DNA from: Magicicada septendecula
Taxonomy: Eukaryota > Arthropoda > Insecta > Hemiptera > Cicadidae
Assembly: GCA_034769895.1 (NCBI GenBank)
Contig: CM068373.1
Location: 279,651,158-279,715,157 of the forward strand
DNA length: 64,000 nucleotides
Direction of reading: 5' to 3'
In this document: piece after piece, positions 32,880-44,650 of the stretch
Layout of the letters: each line of letters begins with the position of its first letter
How positions within the stretch are numbered: position 1 is the first letter of the stretch
Translations under genes and position numbers: made by a program
Notes under the pieces: generated by a model
Database searches by the model: none
What the model saw: the letters and a program-made list of their open reading frames with translations, nothing else
What the model was told of the DNA's origin: nothing

Positions 32880-33440
32880 CCGAACAATGATACTTACTGT
32901 TCGTCGGCCGGCCAAGTGAAAGGAGAACAAAACGAATAGAGAAAAATACCTGACTTTTATCATCACGACTTCATGATACCCGCGAGGTGTACTACGTCTG
33001 GGCAACCACAAGGACGAACGCTCCTTAAAACTGCGCGGATTACGAACGAAAATTACGTAATCAAAACCAACCGTCGCGTCGTCTTCTCTGACCGCATAGA
33101 AGATGTTCCGTACCACGCAGTTCTGTATACTCTGTGCAGATGATTTTGTTGCCGAGCGTTCGATTCCTATAACACTTCGACCTTTCACTCTTTTAAAACT
33201 GCGACGACGTCTGCGTGTGTGATTCGCCTGCGTTACCGTTAACCCAGAAAATACCAACAGTGAATGTGAAACCACTGTGGGCGCTTTCAAGTATTACTAC
33301 ATATACGCGCGAACTGAGATCCACTGCTTATGGTTGGAACGGAATGCCGACTTACCTCTGCACGCAGAACTTGTCTTGAACATCACTCGTGCGTGTGATT
33401 GGTCACCAATAGTCTCAGTACACAGATACTGAACTGCATT
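32880..33440. other. CpG-rich patch without recognised gene
   Basis: Unusually many CG dinucleotides for this AT-rich window (for example GTCGCGTCGTC, GCGACGACGTCTGCG, ATACGCGCG). A minus-strand frame of 138 codons crosses it (32874-33290) and is Arg/Ser-rich with no known domain. It could be a promoter-proximal island, a young GC-rich repeat, or chance. I do not call the frame a gene. Confidence 0.4.
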
Positions 33441-33524
33441 CTGCCCCTGTCGACTTTAATATTTTGAAAACCCTCTTTAATATTATTAAAGACCAACAAT
33501 AATTTATATTATTTTACTTAAGAC

Positions 33525-34830
33525 CAAGGTGGTGGCTTTTCGTGGGACTGATCCCATACGGGCAAAAATTCGAAAGGTAACTCCCATATTCAAGAAAGAT
33601 GATCGTAATGACTGCAGAAATTACAGAGGAGTCAGCCTTCTTATAAATTATATGCATCTATGTTAAGAACACGGTTGAATGCAATAACGGAGACCATGCT
33701 TTCAGAGGACCAGAACGGTCTCAGGAAGTGCAGATCATGTTTAGATTGCTTATTTACAATAACCAACGGCATTGAAAGCCTATCTCAGTGAGTACCAGCT
33801 CCCTACATACACTTCGAGCATACACCTCCGTTCCGTCGACTTCGAGAAGGCGTTTGACAGGTTGAATTGGAGCAAACTATGGGCAATAATGGCAAGGTAA
33901 GGGATCCCACAACATCTAGGCCTAATTAGAGCTATACAGGGTCTTTATGTGGAGAATACAATCTTAAATGAAGCAGGGAAACCGAAAACAGCTCCTAGAG
34001 TTGGTCTGTTCAATTTTGGAGTACGCTAAAGGTGTTCGTTATCACCTTGTCTTTTTAATTTATATATTGACGATGTCATTCAAAACTGGATGTGCCTTCA
34101 GGAGCATTTTATGATTGGCTACTCTGCAACCAATTGACACTTTGTTATTTGCTGACGATCAGGCTATTCTGTTTGACTCGGAAAACAGGTTGCAGATGGA
34201 TAGACATTTGTTAAATCGAATCTGAAAAGGTTACAAATACCTACACTTAAGACCAACGTGATGGCTTTTCGTGGAACTGATCCCGTACGGGCAAAAATTG
34301 TTATACATGGTACTTCCCTGGAACAAGTCAGAAATTTTGAATACCTGGGCTACAGTACCTCTTATAATACAAGCAACGACGTTGTGAATAAGTTGCATAA
34401 GTTCAACCTCATGTGCTGGACCATCAGGCGAACGCTTTAAGTCAGCAAGCACAGAAACACGCCTAAAATTCTACAAGGTGATGGCCTTTCCCACACTTCT
34501 TTATGGATCTGAGAATTTGACTTTAACGAGAGGCCAGGCCAGTCGTATACAAACGACTGACATGAGAATTATACGGCAGGAACTGAATATTATGAGTATA
34601 TTCAAAAGGATTGCCCAGTATCGGCTGAATTGGTGGGAACATCTTTGCCGAATGGATGACTGCCGCATCCCTAAACAACTATGGAACTATAAGCCGAAGG
34701 GACGGGGCAGTGTGGGACGTCCGAGAAAGCGCTGGAGTGACCAGCTCTAGACTTTGCCTGTTTGAGACCGGAACAAACCTTTCTGGGTTTAATCCTTGCA
34801 GATGCTGAAGATGATGATGATGTCTCCCTT
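33525..34830 (+). pseudogene. LINE reverse transcriptase pseudogene, longest LINE copy here
   Basis: Plus strand in several frames: KVTPIFKKDDRNDCRNYRG, EDQNGL.KCRSC, SVDFEKAFDRLNW, a shifted GVRQGCSLSPCLFNLYI-like block, LLFADDQAILF (RT active site; FADD form), then KTNVMAFRGTDP, FEYLGY, FYKVMAFPTLLYGSEN, WWEHLCRMDDCRIPKQLW and RGSVGRPRKRWSDQL, ending in a GATGATGATG tail at 34813-34822. These are the RT fingers-to-thumb blocks and C-terminus of an RTE/CR1-like LINE. The endonuclease is missing (5' truncated). A 60-bp phrase GTGGCTTTTCGTGG..CTGATCCC occurs at 33532 and 34260. Confidence 0.82.
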
Positions 34831-35315
34831 AGCCAAAGTGTTCTCATTCCATAAACTCACCGTACCAGAGTCACTGTTACCAGGGGCAAAAAATAGTTTC
34901 CGCCCCTATTCCCGACCATGGTTCGTGAGGGAGGTGCTAGCAAATTTTTACTATTTTATTGCTCACTAAATTAATAAAACTGTTTTAATAAAAATGTCTT
35001 TATTGCGGATCATCAAGAAGGTGGGAACCGTAACGGACAACACTGCCTAAAGCGTCAAGTAGAGATCACGATGAAGATGGCGATGATTTATTTAAAAATT
35101 TATCAGCATCAATAATAAAATTTACAAAAAATTAATACACTTTTCAGAAACTTATTGGTTAGGTGCTCACTCAGACGATAACAGGAGGAAGATGTGCTCG
35201 TCAGTTTATTGCTGTACGCAGTCAGAATTTCCTTATCGGGCGGGGGGGGGATTAGATTATTGTGCATAAAACTACCAAAACTATTTTCAATAATAAATGA
35301 TTCGTTATTTGTTTC
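34831..35315. other. Unassigned stretch
   Basis: Contains a CGGG(G)n run at 35240. No gene or element end recognised. Confidence 0.5.
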
Positions 35316-35354
35316 TCCTTCTCCTCCTCCTCCTCCTCCTCCTCCTCTTCCTCC

Positions 35355-35386
<32 letters not shown>

Positions 35387-35415
35387 CTCCTCTTCCTCCT
35401 TCTCCTCATTTTTCT
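35316..35415. repeat. (CCT)n / (CTT)n trinucleotide repeat
   Basis: About 100 bp of CCT with interspersed CTT. It creates the poly-Pro, poly-Leu and poly-Arg frames seen on both strands, which are not genes. Confidence 0.97.
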
Positions 35416-35640
35416 CCTCCTCAACCCAGAGGTTAGTGTGCCTGCAATTATTTCTCTTCCCAAAACAAGTCTCTCAATCATCACATACTTTCTTCCACCT
35501 TCTATTTCATCCATATACTCCCGGTTGGGCCTTTCCCTCCCATTACGCCCCTCAATCATTCTCTCGATTACGGTGGTGGCGAACCAGTTTGAATGGCGTA
35601 CAGGTGACCAACCGTACTGGTTCTCCTTCCGCAATGGTTT
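35416..35640 (-). pseudogene. Possible LINE C-terminal remnant
   Basis: Minus strand reads ERMIEGRNGRERPNREYMDE, resembling the EG.RGRGRPR.EY..QI block of RTE-type LINE C-termini. Short and next to a low-complexity repeat, so uncertain. Confidence 0.35.
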
Positions 35641-36159
35641 GCATCAGAATACTTCTTTCGTCCACTCTCTTCGACTGTCCGTGGTATTCTTAAGGCTCTC
35701 TTGCTACACCGCATTCCAAAACTTGTTAGTTATTTTGTTGTAATAATAAACAAGGTAAATAATGTGGTAAGTCATAAGAGTTACACTAATATGTATCTAA
35801 AATTTAACAAAGTCATAAAACAGTCTTAGGCGTATCTTCTTCATGTTGAGTCATCAGTCTTTCGATTGGTTTGTACCTTCCCGTGGTGCGTGTGTTACAG
35901 AATAGCTGGGGAAGTCTTATACTAGGCAGGATACCTCTGGCAGGTTTGCCATCGCCTCGTGAGGCAGGACGGTCGTATCTAAATCATATGACCCCGGCGG
36001 GAATTTTAGGCGACGTAAACAAAAAAAACGGTACCAGGAAACTGGCACAAATTGTGTCCCGTCTTCTGCATGATTCTGCTGATACCGTTAAATGTTTTGT
36101 ACGAATTTTTTAAAACATTGCCTTAGCGAGTATGTATAGTAATTTAGCAGCATATGGAA
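35641..36159. other. Unassigned stretch
   Basis: A plus-strand frame (35871-36113) has no recognised domain. Confidence 0.45.
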
Positions 36160-36231
36160 TTAAACCATAATGTTGTGATGTTATTCAATTTGTTTCTTCT
36201 GCAAGCAGTGTAAATTTCGTATTTTCATTTT

Positions 36232-36280
36232 ACCACCAGACGCACGTTTCACTGAAAAATATCAGTAACATCAGAGGTTT
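36232..36280 (-). ncRNA. Hammerhead ribozyme-like motif downstream of PLE
   Basis: Minus strand: AAACCT, CTGATGT (CUGANGA with the last A changed), T, stem II ACTGA/TCAGT with a TATTTT loop, GAAAC, GTGC, GTC, TGGTGG. Stem II is perfect over five pairs. Stem III is AC-GTGC-GT. Stem I is weakened at its first pair. Compared with the copy at 30271, each has an intact part where the other is damaged. Hammerhead motifs are known from PLE terminal repeats, so location and structure agree. This copy is probably inactive. Confidence 0.6.
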
Positions 36281-36479
36281 GTAAGTAAATTAATAACAAT
36301 CGAAATAATTCTGTTAATATAAAAATTAACGAATAATCGAATTTGTATCGATTTTAATGTAAAATAACTAATAATCGATTTAGGTCGATTAGTTAACGAT
36401 TGTTCTAATGTTTATTTTCTTCAGCAACTGTTTTCTTGGTTATATTTCAATATTTATTGTATATATTTTATTCATTTTT

Positions 36480-37515
36480 ATTTTTTAGTAAATTTATAAT
36501 TTTAAATAGAACGTCTTGTTTGGTTTTATTTGGGTTTGTTCTTTAATTAATAAATTATTGTTATTGTGTTTGTAAATATTAAGATTTTCCCTAAATATTC
36601 ATTTTTTGACCTTTTTGAATGTTTTTAATTAATTTTATATTTTAAATGTTTGGAAATTGGTGGTTATTATTTAGACAATGTGTGGCTAAATTAGATTTAT
36701 AACTATTTGGTTTTATATATGTATTGCGGTGTTAAAGGAATCTATCTAGTAGTTTTTTTCTTTGTCTGGCCCACGTATAATTTATTGCAATCTGGACATT
36801 CTATTTTGTATATTCCATTTTTATTGTGAATATTGGATTTAGTTTTAGGTTTTATTTTATTAAAAATTATATTATCTGTATTATAAGATATTTTTAAATT
36901 AGTATCTTTAAATATTTTATTTAGTTTTTGAGTTATTTTTCCGTTATAAGTGAAGATTGTATATTTTATATTATTATTAATAGGTGAATTTTTAAATGTA
37001 GTGTTCTTGGGAATTTTATTAGTGATTTTATGTTTAATTTTATTTTCTAATTTATTAAGAGTTTTTATTTTGTATCGATTTTTAACTGCTATTTCTTTCT
37101 TTGTTTCTTTCTTTGTTATTTAATGGGATCCTAAGCATTCGGTAAATCATGGAATTGCATACTGCCATTTTATGTTGGGGAGGATGGTTAGAATTATTTG
37201 GTATTACTAAATCAGTTTGAGAAAGTTTCCTGTATATTGAGTATTCAAAATTTGTTTCATTTTTCTTTATTGTTAAGTCTAAATAATTTAATTTATTATT
37301 AGATTCTTCTTCTAATGTGAATTTTATTTTGGAATGTAAATTATTTATTAAGTTGAATATTTTATTTTTTTTATACCATTGTTTTGGGAAATGTACAGAG
37401 TATCATCAACGTACCTAAAGTAACATTCTAAGGGGTCGTTTAATTTTATTATATTTATTATTTGTTCATCGAGTTTTTGTAGGAAGATTTCTGATATGAT
37501 AGCTCTATTTTTACT
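36480..37515 (-). pseudogene. PLE reverse transcriptase / GIY-YIG endonuclease
   Basis: Minus strand: EIFLQKLDEQII, then CYFRYVDDTLYI (RT active site YVDD, codons near 37401-37420), then after a shift LNYLDLTIKKN, FEYSIYRKLSQTD and HPPQHKMAVCN, the PLE thumb blocks. Further on NKNGIYKIECPDCNKLYVGQ (36760-36830) is the GIY...YVGQT motif of the PLE endonuclease. Several shifts and stops break it. Each surviving open stretch is short, so an ORF search by length misses it. Confidence 0.82.
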
Positions 37516-37764
37516 CTATCTTTACTCTATTTTCGATAGAACCAGTTTACTCGTTCTACCATAGAATTGAATAAAAGATCTTCATAAAAAGGCCACTACA
37601 GGCACTGGTGTTGGTGGTGGTGATTAGTTTCTTATGCTCCTCTTTTCCAGGAATTAAGGCAAAAACGGATTTTACAATGATTTGTTTACGAATTTCTTTA
37701 TAAACAAATTTGTTTATCATCTTAAACAACGTAGCGATATAACTTTAGCGTATAAAAGCATCCA

Positions 37765-38215
37765 TTCATTCCGTGGCGTTATGGTGCTTGCAAAACCTTG
37801 CCGTCGACAACACCGGGTTTCTCCTCTTCCTTGTCACCACCTTCTCACTCTCAGTCGTCTCCACCTTATCCAACCATCTTACTCGTGGCCTTCATCTCAG
37901 AAGTCTTCTCCCAGGCTGCTCGTTATATCGTTATAAACCTTTTTCGAGACTCCTCCGTCCTCCATCCTTTGAACATGCCCAAACCACTTAATCCTTTTAT
38001 ATTTAATAGTTCCCACCAAGACAGAGTCATTACATAGATGTCTTAATTCCTGATTGGTCCTAGTCCTCCAGTTATCCCCCTCCTTTACTGGTCCACAGAT
38101 TCTTTGTAAGATTCTACGTTCCCATCAATTAAATTCTTTTTTTCTTGATTACTAGACATTATCCGAGCCCTACATAACAACTGGCTTCAGGATTGAGCCT
38201 AGAAAAACGTCTTCT
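37765..38215 (-). pseudogene. LINE C-terminal fragment
   Basis: Minus strand reads WERRILQRICGPVKEGDNW, RTNQELRHL and IKWFGHVQRMEDGGVSKKV, the ERRILRRI.GPV...W..R.N.EL...I+W.GHV.RM block of RTE-type LINEs. It lies head to tail with the next fragment. Confidence 0.75.
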
Positions 38216-38219
38216 TCTT

Positions 38220-38720
38220 CTTAATTGGCGCTACAGCTCTTGAAGAGCCTTGGCCTCCTGGACAATCCGCCTACAGTCGTCTCGATCCTCTGCTCTCAGT
38301 CTCCATCTTCCTACTAGCCTGCGCAGGTCGTCCTCAAGATCATCCACATATCGTTTTCTGGGCCGACCCCTCCTTCTTCTTCCACCACGTCTCCCTGTAA
38401 AACGTTCCTTCAATGTGGATGTCTCTAACATTCTCTGGACATGGCCTGCCCACCGGATTCTACTTTTCTTTATGTCAGTGACGATATCTGGTTCTTCATA
38501 GACTTGCTGAATTTCTGAATTCGCTCTTATACTCCATGCTCCTTGGACCTTCACTGCACCAAACACCCTCCTGAGGACTTTTCTTCCCCACCTGCTCAAC
38601 CACTCTTTCCCTGTCACTGTGGTTCCCCCAAGTTTCGGACCCATACACGACCACTGGCTTAAGAACTGTTTTATAGAGACGTCTTGGTTGGTCTGCTTAT
38701 GCTTTTATACTTAAACGTGC
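38220..38720 (-). pseudogene. LINE C-terminal fragment, open for 137 codons
   Basis: Minus-strand frame contains WGRKVLRRVFGAVKVQGAW, EIQQVYEEPDIVTDIK, RIRWAGHVQRM and RGRPRKRYVDDLEDDLRRL. This is the same C-terminal region as other LINE pieces but less decayed. Just upstream (38640-38690) is KPVVVYGSET-like sequence. The RT domain is missing. Confidence 0.8.
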
Positions 38721-39600
38721 CTATAACAACACTTTTTTTTTACTTTAATAAACACAAAACAATGCTACTGTTTACTAGAGCAGTTTATTTACTTGAATAA
38801 AGTTTTTTTTCTAATATATTTCTTCTGTTTTCAGGTATGGCTGGGCTCCAGTTCTGTAGATCAGTAATTCATTAGCACTCACAGCTTTAGTCTTAACGTA
38901 AGTAATTATTTTTACAATGTGCATGTGTTCAAGTGCGGTTTAATACAAACTTTTCTCCAGAGCTTTTTGGCACCCCGCCCCCCATTTTATTCCACCCATC
39001 CAATAAAAACGTTACCATTCGCGTTTTCACATTTGCAATCTCGTTTCTAAGTTTAAAGCTTGTTTGCTTAATTTTATTCGAAAAGAATGCGGTTTTTCAA
39101 ACACAATTTTTTTAAATTTTTGTATTTGGGTTGTGGATAGGAAAATTATGAAAAAGGCAGTGTTGTTATTGTTTTATTTAGTAATTTGCGGTTTTGCCAC
39201 ATAACCTATAACGTGACATTCATCCAAATAACTGCTAAAAATTTGTAACAGTTCAATAGTACTGTCACTGTAAGTGCGGATAAACCACAAACAATACACA
39301 ACTTAAAGAAAAGGGGGATGGCCCTTGGGATTACCCTGCTGTAAACTTTTTACTTCTCGCTGTTTTCTTTTCTCTCTAAACAATTTGGTTTTCAAAATTA
39401 CGGGTTTTACACGTATAGGCTAACGAAATATAAAGTCAATTGAGTGAGTGTGACTTACTAAAAACGAAGTGTGTTAAAAAAAAGTTCTGTAACATAACTG
39501 GAGTCCAGTATAATAACTCCGGTACTTTCCCAATATCCGTGGCCACACTACATTTTGATGTTTTGAATATGCTATACTATCAATATACCACGATGTGAAG

Positions 39601-39633
<33 letters not shown>

Positions 39634-40482
39634 TTGTAAATATTTCTATCTCTTAATGTAAAGCGGAAATACGTAATGTTTTCATTTGTGATGTTAGGTA
39701 ATAGTGGTTTTTAGTTTTTAGTTTACTCTTTAAAGAAATAAAAGCTCTGGTCAGAAAAATATGACGTACAGGCCTAAAGGCATTTTAAAACTATTCACTA
39801 AGTAATGCTTTATATTGGCTTACTTTTAGGAATCTTTTGTATTGAAGTCAAAACAAAGTTTGCGGTGGGAATCGAAATCACGGTGTCGACCTTGAAACCC
39901 AAATCAGTAGTCACTATACCCAGCTATTGCATTAATTAATAACACAGTTTTAATCCGACAGCAGCAAAATGAGTATTTCTGATCGAGTCGTTAAACCTGG
40001 GATCGGTTATAGCAGAAACTGTCTGCCAAGTTTAGCAGGAAACAAATTAATGCTGACAAGATAAATCATTTCGACCGAAATGAAATATTCGTGTCGAGGT
40101 CGTTAACCGTTCTCCGCTCTGCAACCGGACGGAATTCGTCGTATGAAAGCTTCTGCTCTCCTCTCTCCCAACTTCACTGCTAATTCTAAACCTGTTTAAG
40201 ACACTCTGAAAGTACTAACTAATACGACTATTGTGTATAATACTCGCGCTGATAACAATGGGCAAAACTTGTATATTCAACACAATATTTCTATATACTA
40301 AGCAGTAGTGACTGCAACCTTACATTTTGTAACAAGCTGTTCATCAGCTGATCACATAAAAAGAAATCAATGTGGTTGGCTGTTCGTACTACAGTATTGC
40401 CCCGTTTCGTCGATCTCGGTTAAAAATTTAACGGACATTAAATCGCTCGTTAACGACTTCACTGCATAGGGGCTGTCCCTAT
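38721..40482. other. Unassigned stretch with (GAA)n
   Basis: (GAA)n at 39597-39630. 39985-40470 has GTCGTTAA words in opposite directions near its two ends, but I could not define an element. It is the left flank of the Gypsy element. Confidence 0.45.
39597..39630. repeat. (GAA)n microsatellite
   Basis: Eleven GAA units. Confidence 0.97.
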
Positions 40483-41014
40483 TGTTACGACGGTCTACTT
40501 GATCGTCGTAGGTACAGTGAAAAACAAAATAAGTACAAGACTCCAATTAAGTCACTAATCACTAGCTTTCATTTTCACAGTTAAACAGTTCGTAATTAAT
40601 AACACAGTCTCTTACAACGAATCAAATAAAAATTGTTCACACGCAATAAAATGTCCACTAATATTAAAACACAATTGTATTACAATTATCCCGCCAGATT
40701 ATAAAACGCAACACTTCACTAATAACCACTTGAACGTACACGGTAATATCGCCCGATAATAACTCGAACCGCACTGTAAATATATCTCCACTATACTGAA
40801 AACTAAGGTCGCTGCCGCCTTATATTTATACATCCGCGCACAGACCAGAAGGTTCCAAACTGCGTCTTAGCGTCAGTGTGTACTATGTAATTAATTGCGA
40901 CCTTGACACAGTCCGCGCGGCTGACGCCTTCGAGAGAAGTCTCGCGAATGCGTCATATGTTATGGATCCCTCTGGAACGTTCGATAAACACGTAGATTGT
41001 TCTGTGATGTAACA
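40483..41014 (-). repeat. Gypsy 3' LTR
   Basis: About 532 bp, highly similar to 46052-46607 but lacking a block of about 22 bp near its TGTTATGGATCC segment and two bases before the final TAACA. Confidence 0.92.
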
Positions 41015-41025
41015 CTGTCACCTCC

Positions 41026-42115
41026 TTAAGCCTGTTCGTCCCGAACTGGTAAACCGTCTCTGATGTAGTACTTACCTAGGCGATCTAGGTGGAGGACCTT
41101 GTACTTTCGCTGTCCTTCCTGTTCAATCCGATACACAGCATCGTCGATTCTTTTTTTTTCAGTGTAGGGTCCTTCCCAGTTAGACTGAAGCTTAGGTGAG
41201 CGACCACGACGGCGCTTTGGATTCAACAACCAGACTTGATCTCCTTCTTGGAAACCCACACTATTGCTACGAATGTCATACCGAGTTTTCATTTTATCAC
41301 TGACAATCTTCAACCGTCCTCTTACCAAGCGATTCACTTCTCGCAGTTGGTTTTCTAATTGCAAGGAATAGTTCTGTGGCTCTTGGGACTGAGTCTCAGG
41401 TGATCCGAACATTAAGTCCCCAGGAAGACGAATCTCCCGCCCAAACACCAATTTTGCTGGAGTCATGCCGGTTGTATCGTGTACTGATGATCTATACGCC
41501 ACGAGGAATAGTGGTACACGTTGGTCCCAGTCTGTTTGGTTCTCGTCAACAACCTTCGAAAGATGCTGCTCAAGTGTCCTATTGAATCTCTCAACCATCC
41601 CCTCCGACTGAGGATGCAGAGGCGTTGTCCTGGTCTTTCGAATTCCGAGTAGCTGGAATAATTCTTTAAACACTCCTGATTCGAAATTTCTCCCTTGGTC
41701 CGTATAGATTTCCATAGGGGCTCCATAACGGCAACAAAAGTTGTGAACTAACTGCTTTGCCACAGTGGTAACCTCCTGATTTGGCATTGCGTAGGCTTCC
41801 ACCCCACTTAGTAAAGTAGTCACCTACAACCATGATGTACCGGTTTCCATCGTCAGTAACTGAGAATGGTCCAGCAATGTCTATGGCAATTCTCTCGAAA
41901 GGCAGTCCAATGTTATACTGTCTCATTTTTCCCCGGCTTCTGGTTTGTGGGCCCTTGCTTCCACGACATATTTCACACGTCCGAACCCATTCCTCTACGT
42001 CGTGGCGAAGACGAAGCCAATAGAATCGCTTCCGTATTTTGTCAAGGGTTTTTTTTTTAACGCCAAGATGGCCTCCAGATGTTCCATCATGCATCTCCTT
42101 CAAAACAGACTGCAC
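41026..42115 (-). pseudogene. Gypsy integrase, one frameshift
   Basis: Inserts the DNA copy into the genome. Segment 42115-41820: zinc-binding HHCC domain (HDGTSGGHLG ... TCEICRGSKG) and first catalytic D in AIDIAGPF. Segment 41823-41026: second D in IYTDQGRNFES, catalytic E in GMVERFNRTLE, then the GPY/F-type end (NWEGPY) and a chromodomain-less tail. The two overlap in different frames near 41820, so a small indel separates the first catalytic D from the others. The stop lies 12 bp from the LTR. Confidence 0.9.
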
Positions 42116-42909
42116 TGCACTTTACTTCGGGGAACTATCAACTCCATGACCACGTCTCGTCCATCTGCACTTTCCCAAGCCCTTTTTAGAAATCCGTTTT
42201 CTAAGGTAAGAGATTCCCATTGTGCGCAGTAGCCCTTTAGCACTTCGGAACCATGGCAGATATCTTGCCAATCCGGGCGGCGACCTTCCTCATTTGCTGT
42301 CAAGTTCGGTCCAATGTCTTCATCAGTCATCTGTTCTTGTCGACAGTCTTGTGTTGTCCAGCCGTCTCCCAGGAATTCTACATTGATGGCTTGAACATGT
42401 TCGCTTGAGTTTTGTTCTTCCTTTCTGTGGCAATGTCGGCAATCTTCCGGGCACGGTCTTCGTGATAAGCCATGTGCATTACCATGCAGGCGCCCCCGTC
42501 GATGTTGTACCTTGAAGTTGTACTCTTGCAGACGTTCAAGCCACCTTGCCAACTGTCCTTCCGGATTTTTAAATCTCAAGAGCCATGCAAGCGCGCCATG
42601 ACCGGTACGTAGTGAAAACTCTCTCCCATAGAGGTATTTATGAAAATGCTCCAAAGCTCTGACAATTGCCAACAACTCTCTCCTTGTAACACAATAATTT
42701 CTCTCTGTTTTAGAAAGCATCTTGCTGTAATACGCTATTACTCGTTCTTCACCGTTCTGCACTTGAGACAAAACTGCTCCTAGACCAGTATTGCTTGCGT
42801 CTGTATCCACAATGTACTTCCCTTCGGAAGCTGGAAAAGCGAGAATTGGCTGCGAACATAATGCAATCTTCAAAGTCCTAAATGCTTGGTCACACTCTCT
42901 CACGACCAC
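42100..42909 (-). pseudogene. Gypsy RNase H and tether
   Basis: Degrades RNA in the RNA:DNA hybrid. Visible: VDTDASNTGLGAVLSQ (first D), TRRELLAIV (E), then TGHGALAWLL where the family has TDHGAL, and NAHGLSRRPC where it has NADALSR. Two of the four expected acidic residues are thus changed. The frame is open for 269 codons. RT precedes it and integrase follows in an overlapping frame. Confidence 0.85.
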
Positions 42910-43779
42910 TGGAAGTTTCGTTTATTTTCCGTTAGCTCATGTAATGGTTTGGCAATAGTAGCGAAGCCTTTTACAAAACGTCTGTAATATGAGCATAACC
43001 CCAGGAAACTCCGAACTTCGTGTTTACTCTTCGGCACTGGCCAGTCTCATACAGCGTCTACTTAATTAGGATCCATGCTAACACCCATGCCGAAACCAGA
43101 TGGCACAGATACTGTACTTCCTTCTGGAATAGAGAACAATTCTTCGGGCTCAGCTTCAGTTGGGCACCGTTAATTCTAGTTAGAAGCTCCTTAAGGTTTT
43201 ACAAATGGTCTTTGAAAGTCTTCCCGATGACTATGACATCGTCAAAATAAACACGCAAGTTTTCCATGTCAGGACTTGTGGAGTACCAGGTCCATCAATC
43301 TTTCAAATGTTGCCGGTGCATTACAGAGTCCAAATGGCTGACGTTAAATTGGAATAAGCCACTTGGGGTCGAGAAAGCGGTCTTTCCTTGTCTTCTTGAT
43401 GAAGACCCACTTGCCAATATCCACTCTTCAGGTCCAATGTGGAAAACCACTGTGCTCCGGACGTGTCGAGTGTATCGTCAACGCGAGGTAATGGATAGCA
43501 GTCTTTCTTTGTAACGTCATTTAACCTCCGGTAGTCTACGCAGAAACGCAATCCACCATCCTTCTTCGCTACCAGCACTACAGGAGAAGAACAAGCACTT
43601 GACGAAGGCTGGATTACTCCCTCTGTCAACATGTCCTGTATTAACCGAGACATTTCCTCTTGCTTAGATAATGGAGGCCTTCGAGGAGGTTGGCGTATCG
43701 GTGTTGTGTCCCCGGTATTGATGCGATGTTGTACAAGAGATGTTCTGTCGCCGAACTGCAAAACAATCTTTGAATTCAT
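42910..43779 (-). pseudogene. Gypsy reverse transcriptase, frameshifted
   Basis: Copies the element RNA into DNA. 43779-43321 has PIRQPPRRPPLSKQEEMSRL, SSPVVLVAKKDGGLRFCVDY, KKDCYPLPRVDDTLDT and FSTLDLKSGYWQV. After a shift, RVYFDDVIVIGKTFKDHL (43201-43260) is the active-site YFDD block. The stretch 43190-42910 is broken by several stops and shifts. The order of motifs is typical of Ty3/Gypsy. Confidence 0.88.
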
Positions 43780-44650
43780 GTAAAAACCGTCTGAGTTCTT
43801 TTACCTCACCCCTTGAGAGGTCGTTAGAAGATCTGTTCAATAATTCCTGCAGTTCCTCTGGTAATTTGGAAGTATCCGAAGCACAACCGGATCTTCGTTG
43901 CTTCATTCCGGCTACCCAGGCCACAGGAGTCAATTTGCCTAGGAGCGTATTGCTTTGTAAAGTGACAGCTTGATCCAAAATATTCGTCACTCTAATAGGT
44001 ACATTTCCAGTTTCGTCAGGATTTACTAAACTTCTGGCAATTAGTATGCCCAGTGTGCTGACTACCTGGGGTTCGAATATAGAGCACTGGTTGCCCCTAG
44101 TATCTACCTCGGTTCTAACCATGATGATCTTTTCGGAGTTTGGCGGAACAGTTACGCCCACTTGGTTTACGACGTCCATCGATTTTTCTGCTGTCGCCAT
44201 TGTTGATAGCATTACCTCTTCGCCTCCGATTCTCAAGACATTGTTTTTGAAGTCGACTATAAATCCGTATGCGTTCATAACGTCCACACCAAGAATTGCT
44301 TCATCCACAATGTCTGCAACAAGTACTTGATGATTAACTCAAGTCGACCGAGGCGTAGGCGTATCTCCACTTCTCCATACACTTTTACAGGCCGTCCAGT
44401 AGTTGTTCACAAGCTGCAAGAGCACCAGATTGGCTTGAGATCTTTCACCACGTCGGGGCGCACAATAGAAACTGTTTCGCCTGTGTCAACTGTAATCGAG
44501 GTTGGCCTTTCTTGAACGAATCCGGTAACCACCAAGCTCCCGCTGTTTTTCTGAAGTGTAGAAATTGCGTATTGTCTAGGGGCTTCGTTCCTCCAGTTAG
44601 TCAGCACACGCCCCGTTGTACCGACTATTGCTCGTTTCCCTGCTGCTGAA
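43780..44650 (-). pseudogene. Gypsy protease region
   Basis: A retropepsin-like aspartic protease that would process the polyprotein. SITVDTGETVSIV at about 44479-44497 is the catalytic DTG block (family usually DTGA/S). DEAILGVDVMNAYGF (44308 downward, another frame) is the ILG.D closing block. The two are in different frames, so a shift lies near 44320-44410. The linker to RT (44150-43780) is open. Confidence 0.82.

Larger units (their letters stand above)
36160..37515 (-). mobile_element. Penelope-like element (PLE), 5'-truncated
   Basis: Very AT-rich stretch whose minus strand carries, in order, the C-terminal half of a reverse transcriptase, a GIY-YIG endonuclease start and, downstream, a hammerhead-like motif. 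This is the order of a PLE followed by its terminal repeat. The upstream part of the RT is missing beyond about 37515. No full terminal repeat pair was found. Confidence 0.78.

Noticed and set aside
32874-33290. 138-codon minus-strand frame
   Set aside because: Lies in a CpG-rich patch, which lengthens open frames by chance. No domain, no homologous words and no neighbouring exon-like sequence.
35194-35743. Frames of 80-148 codons rich in Pro, Leu or Arg
   Set aside because: They are translations of the CCT/CTT trinucleotide repeat in different frames.
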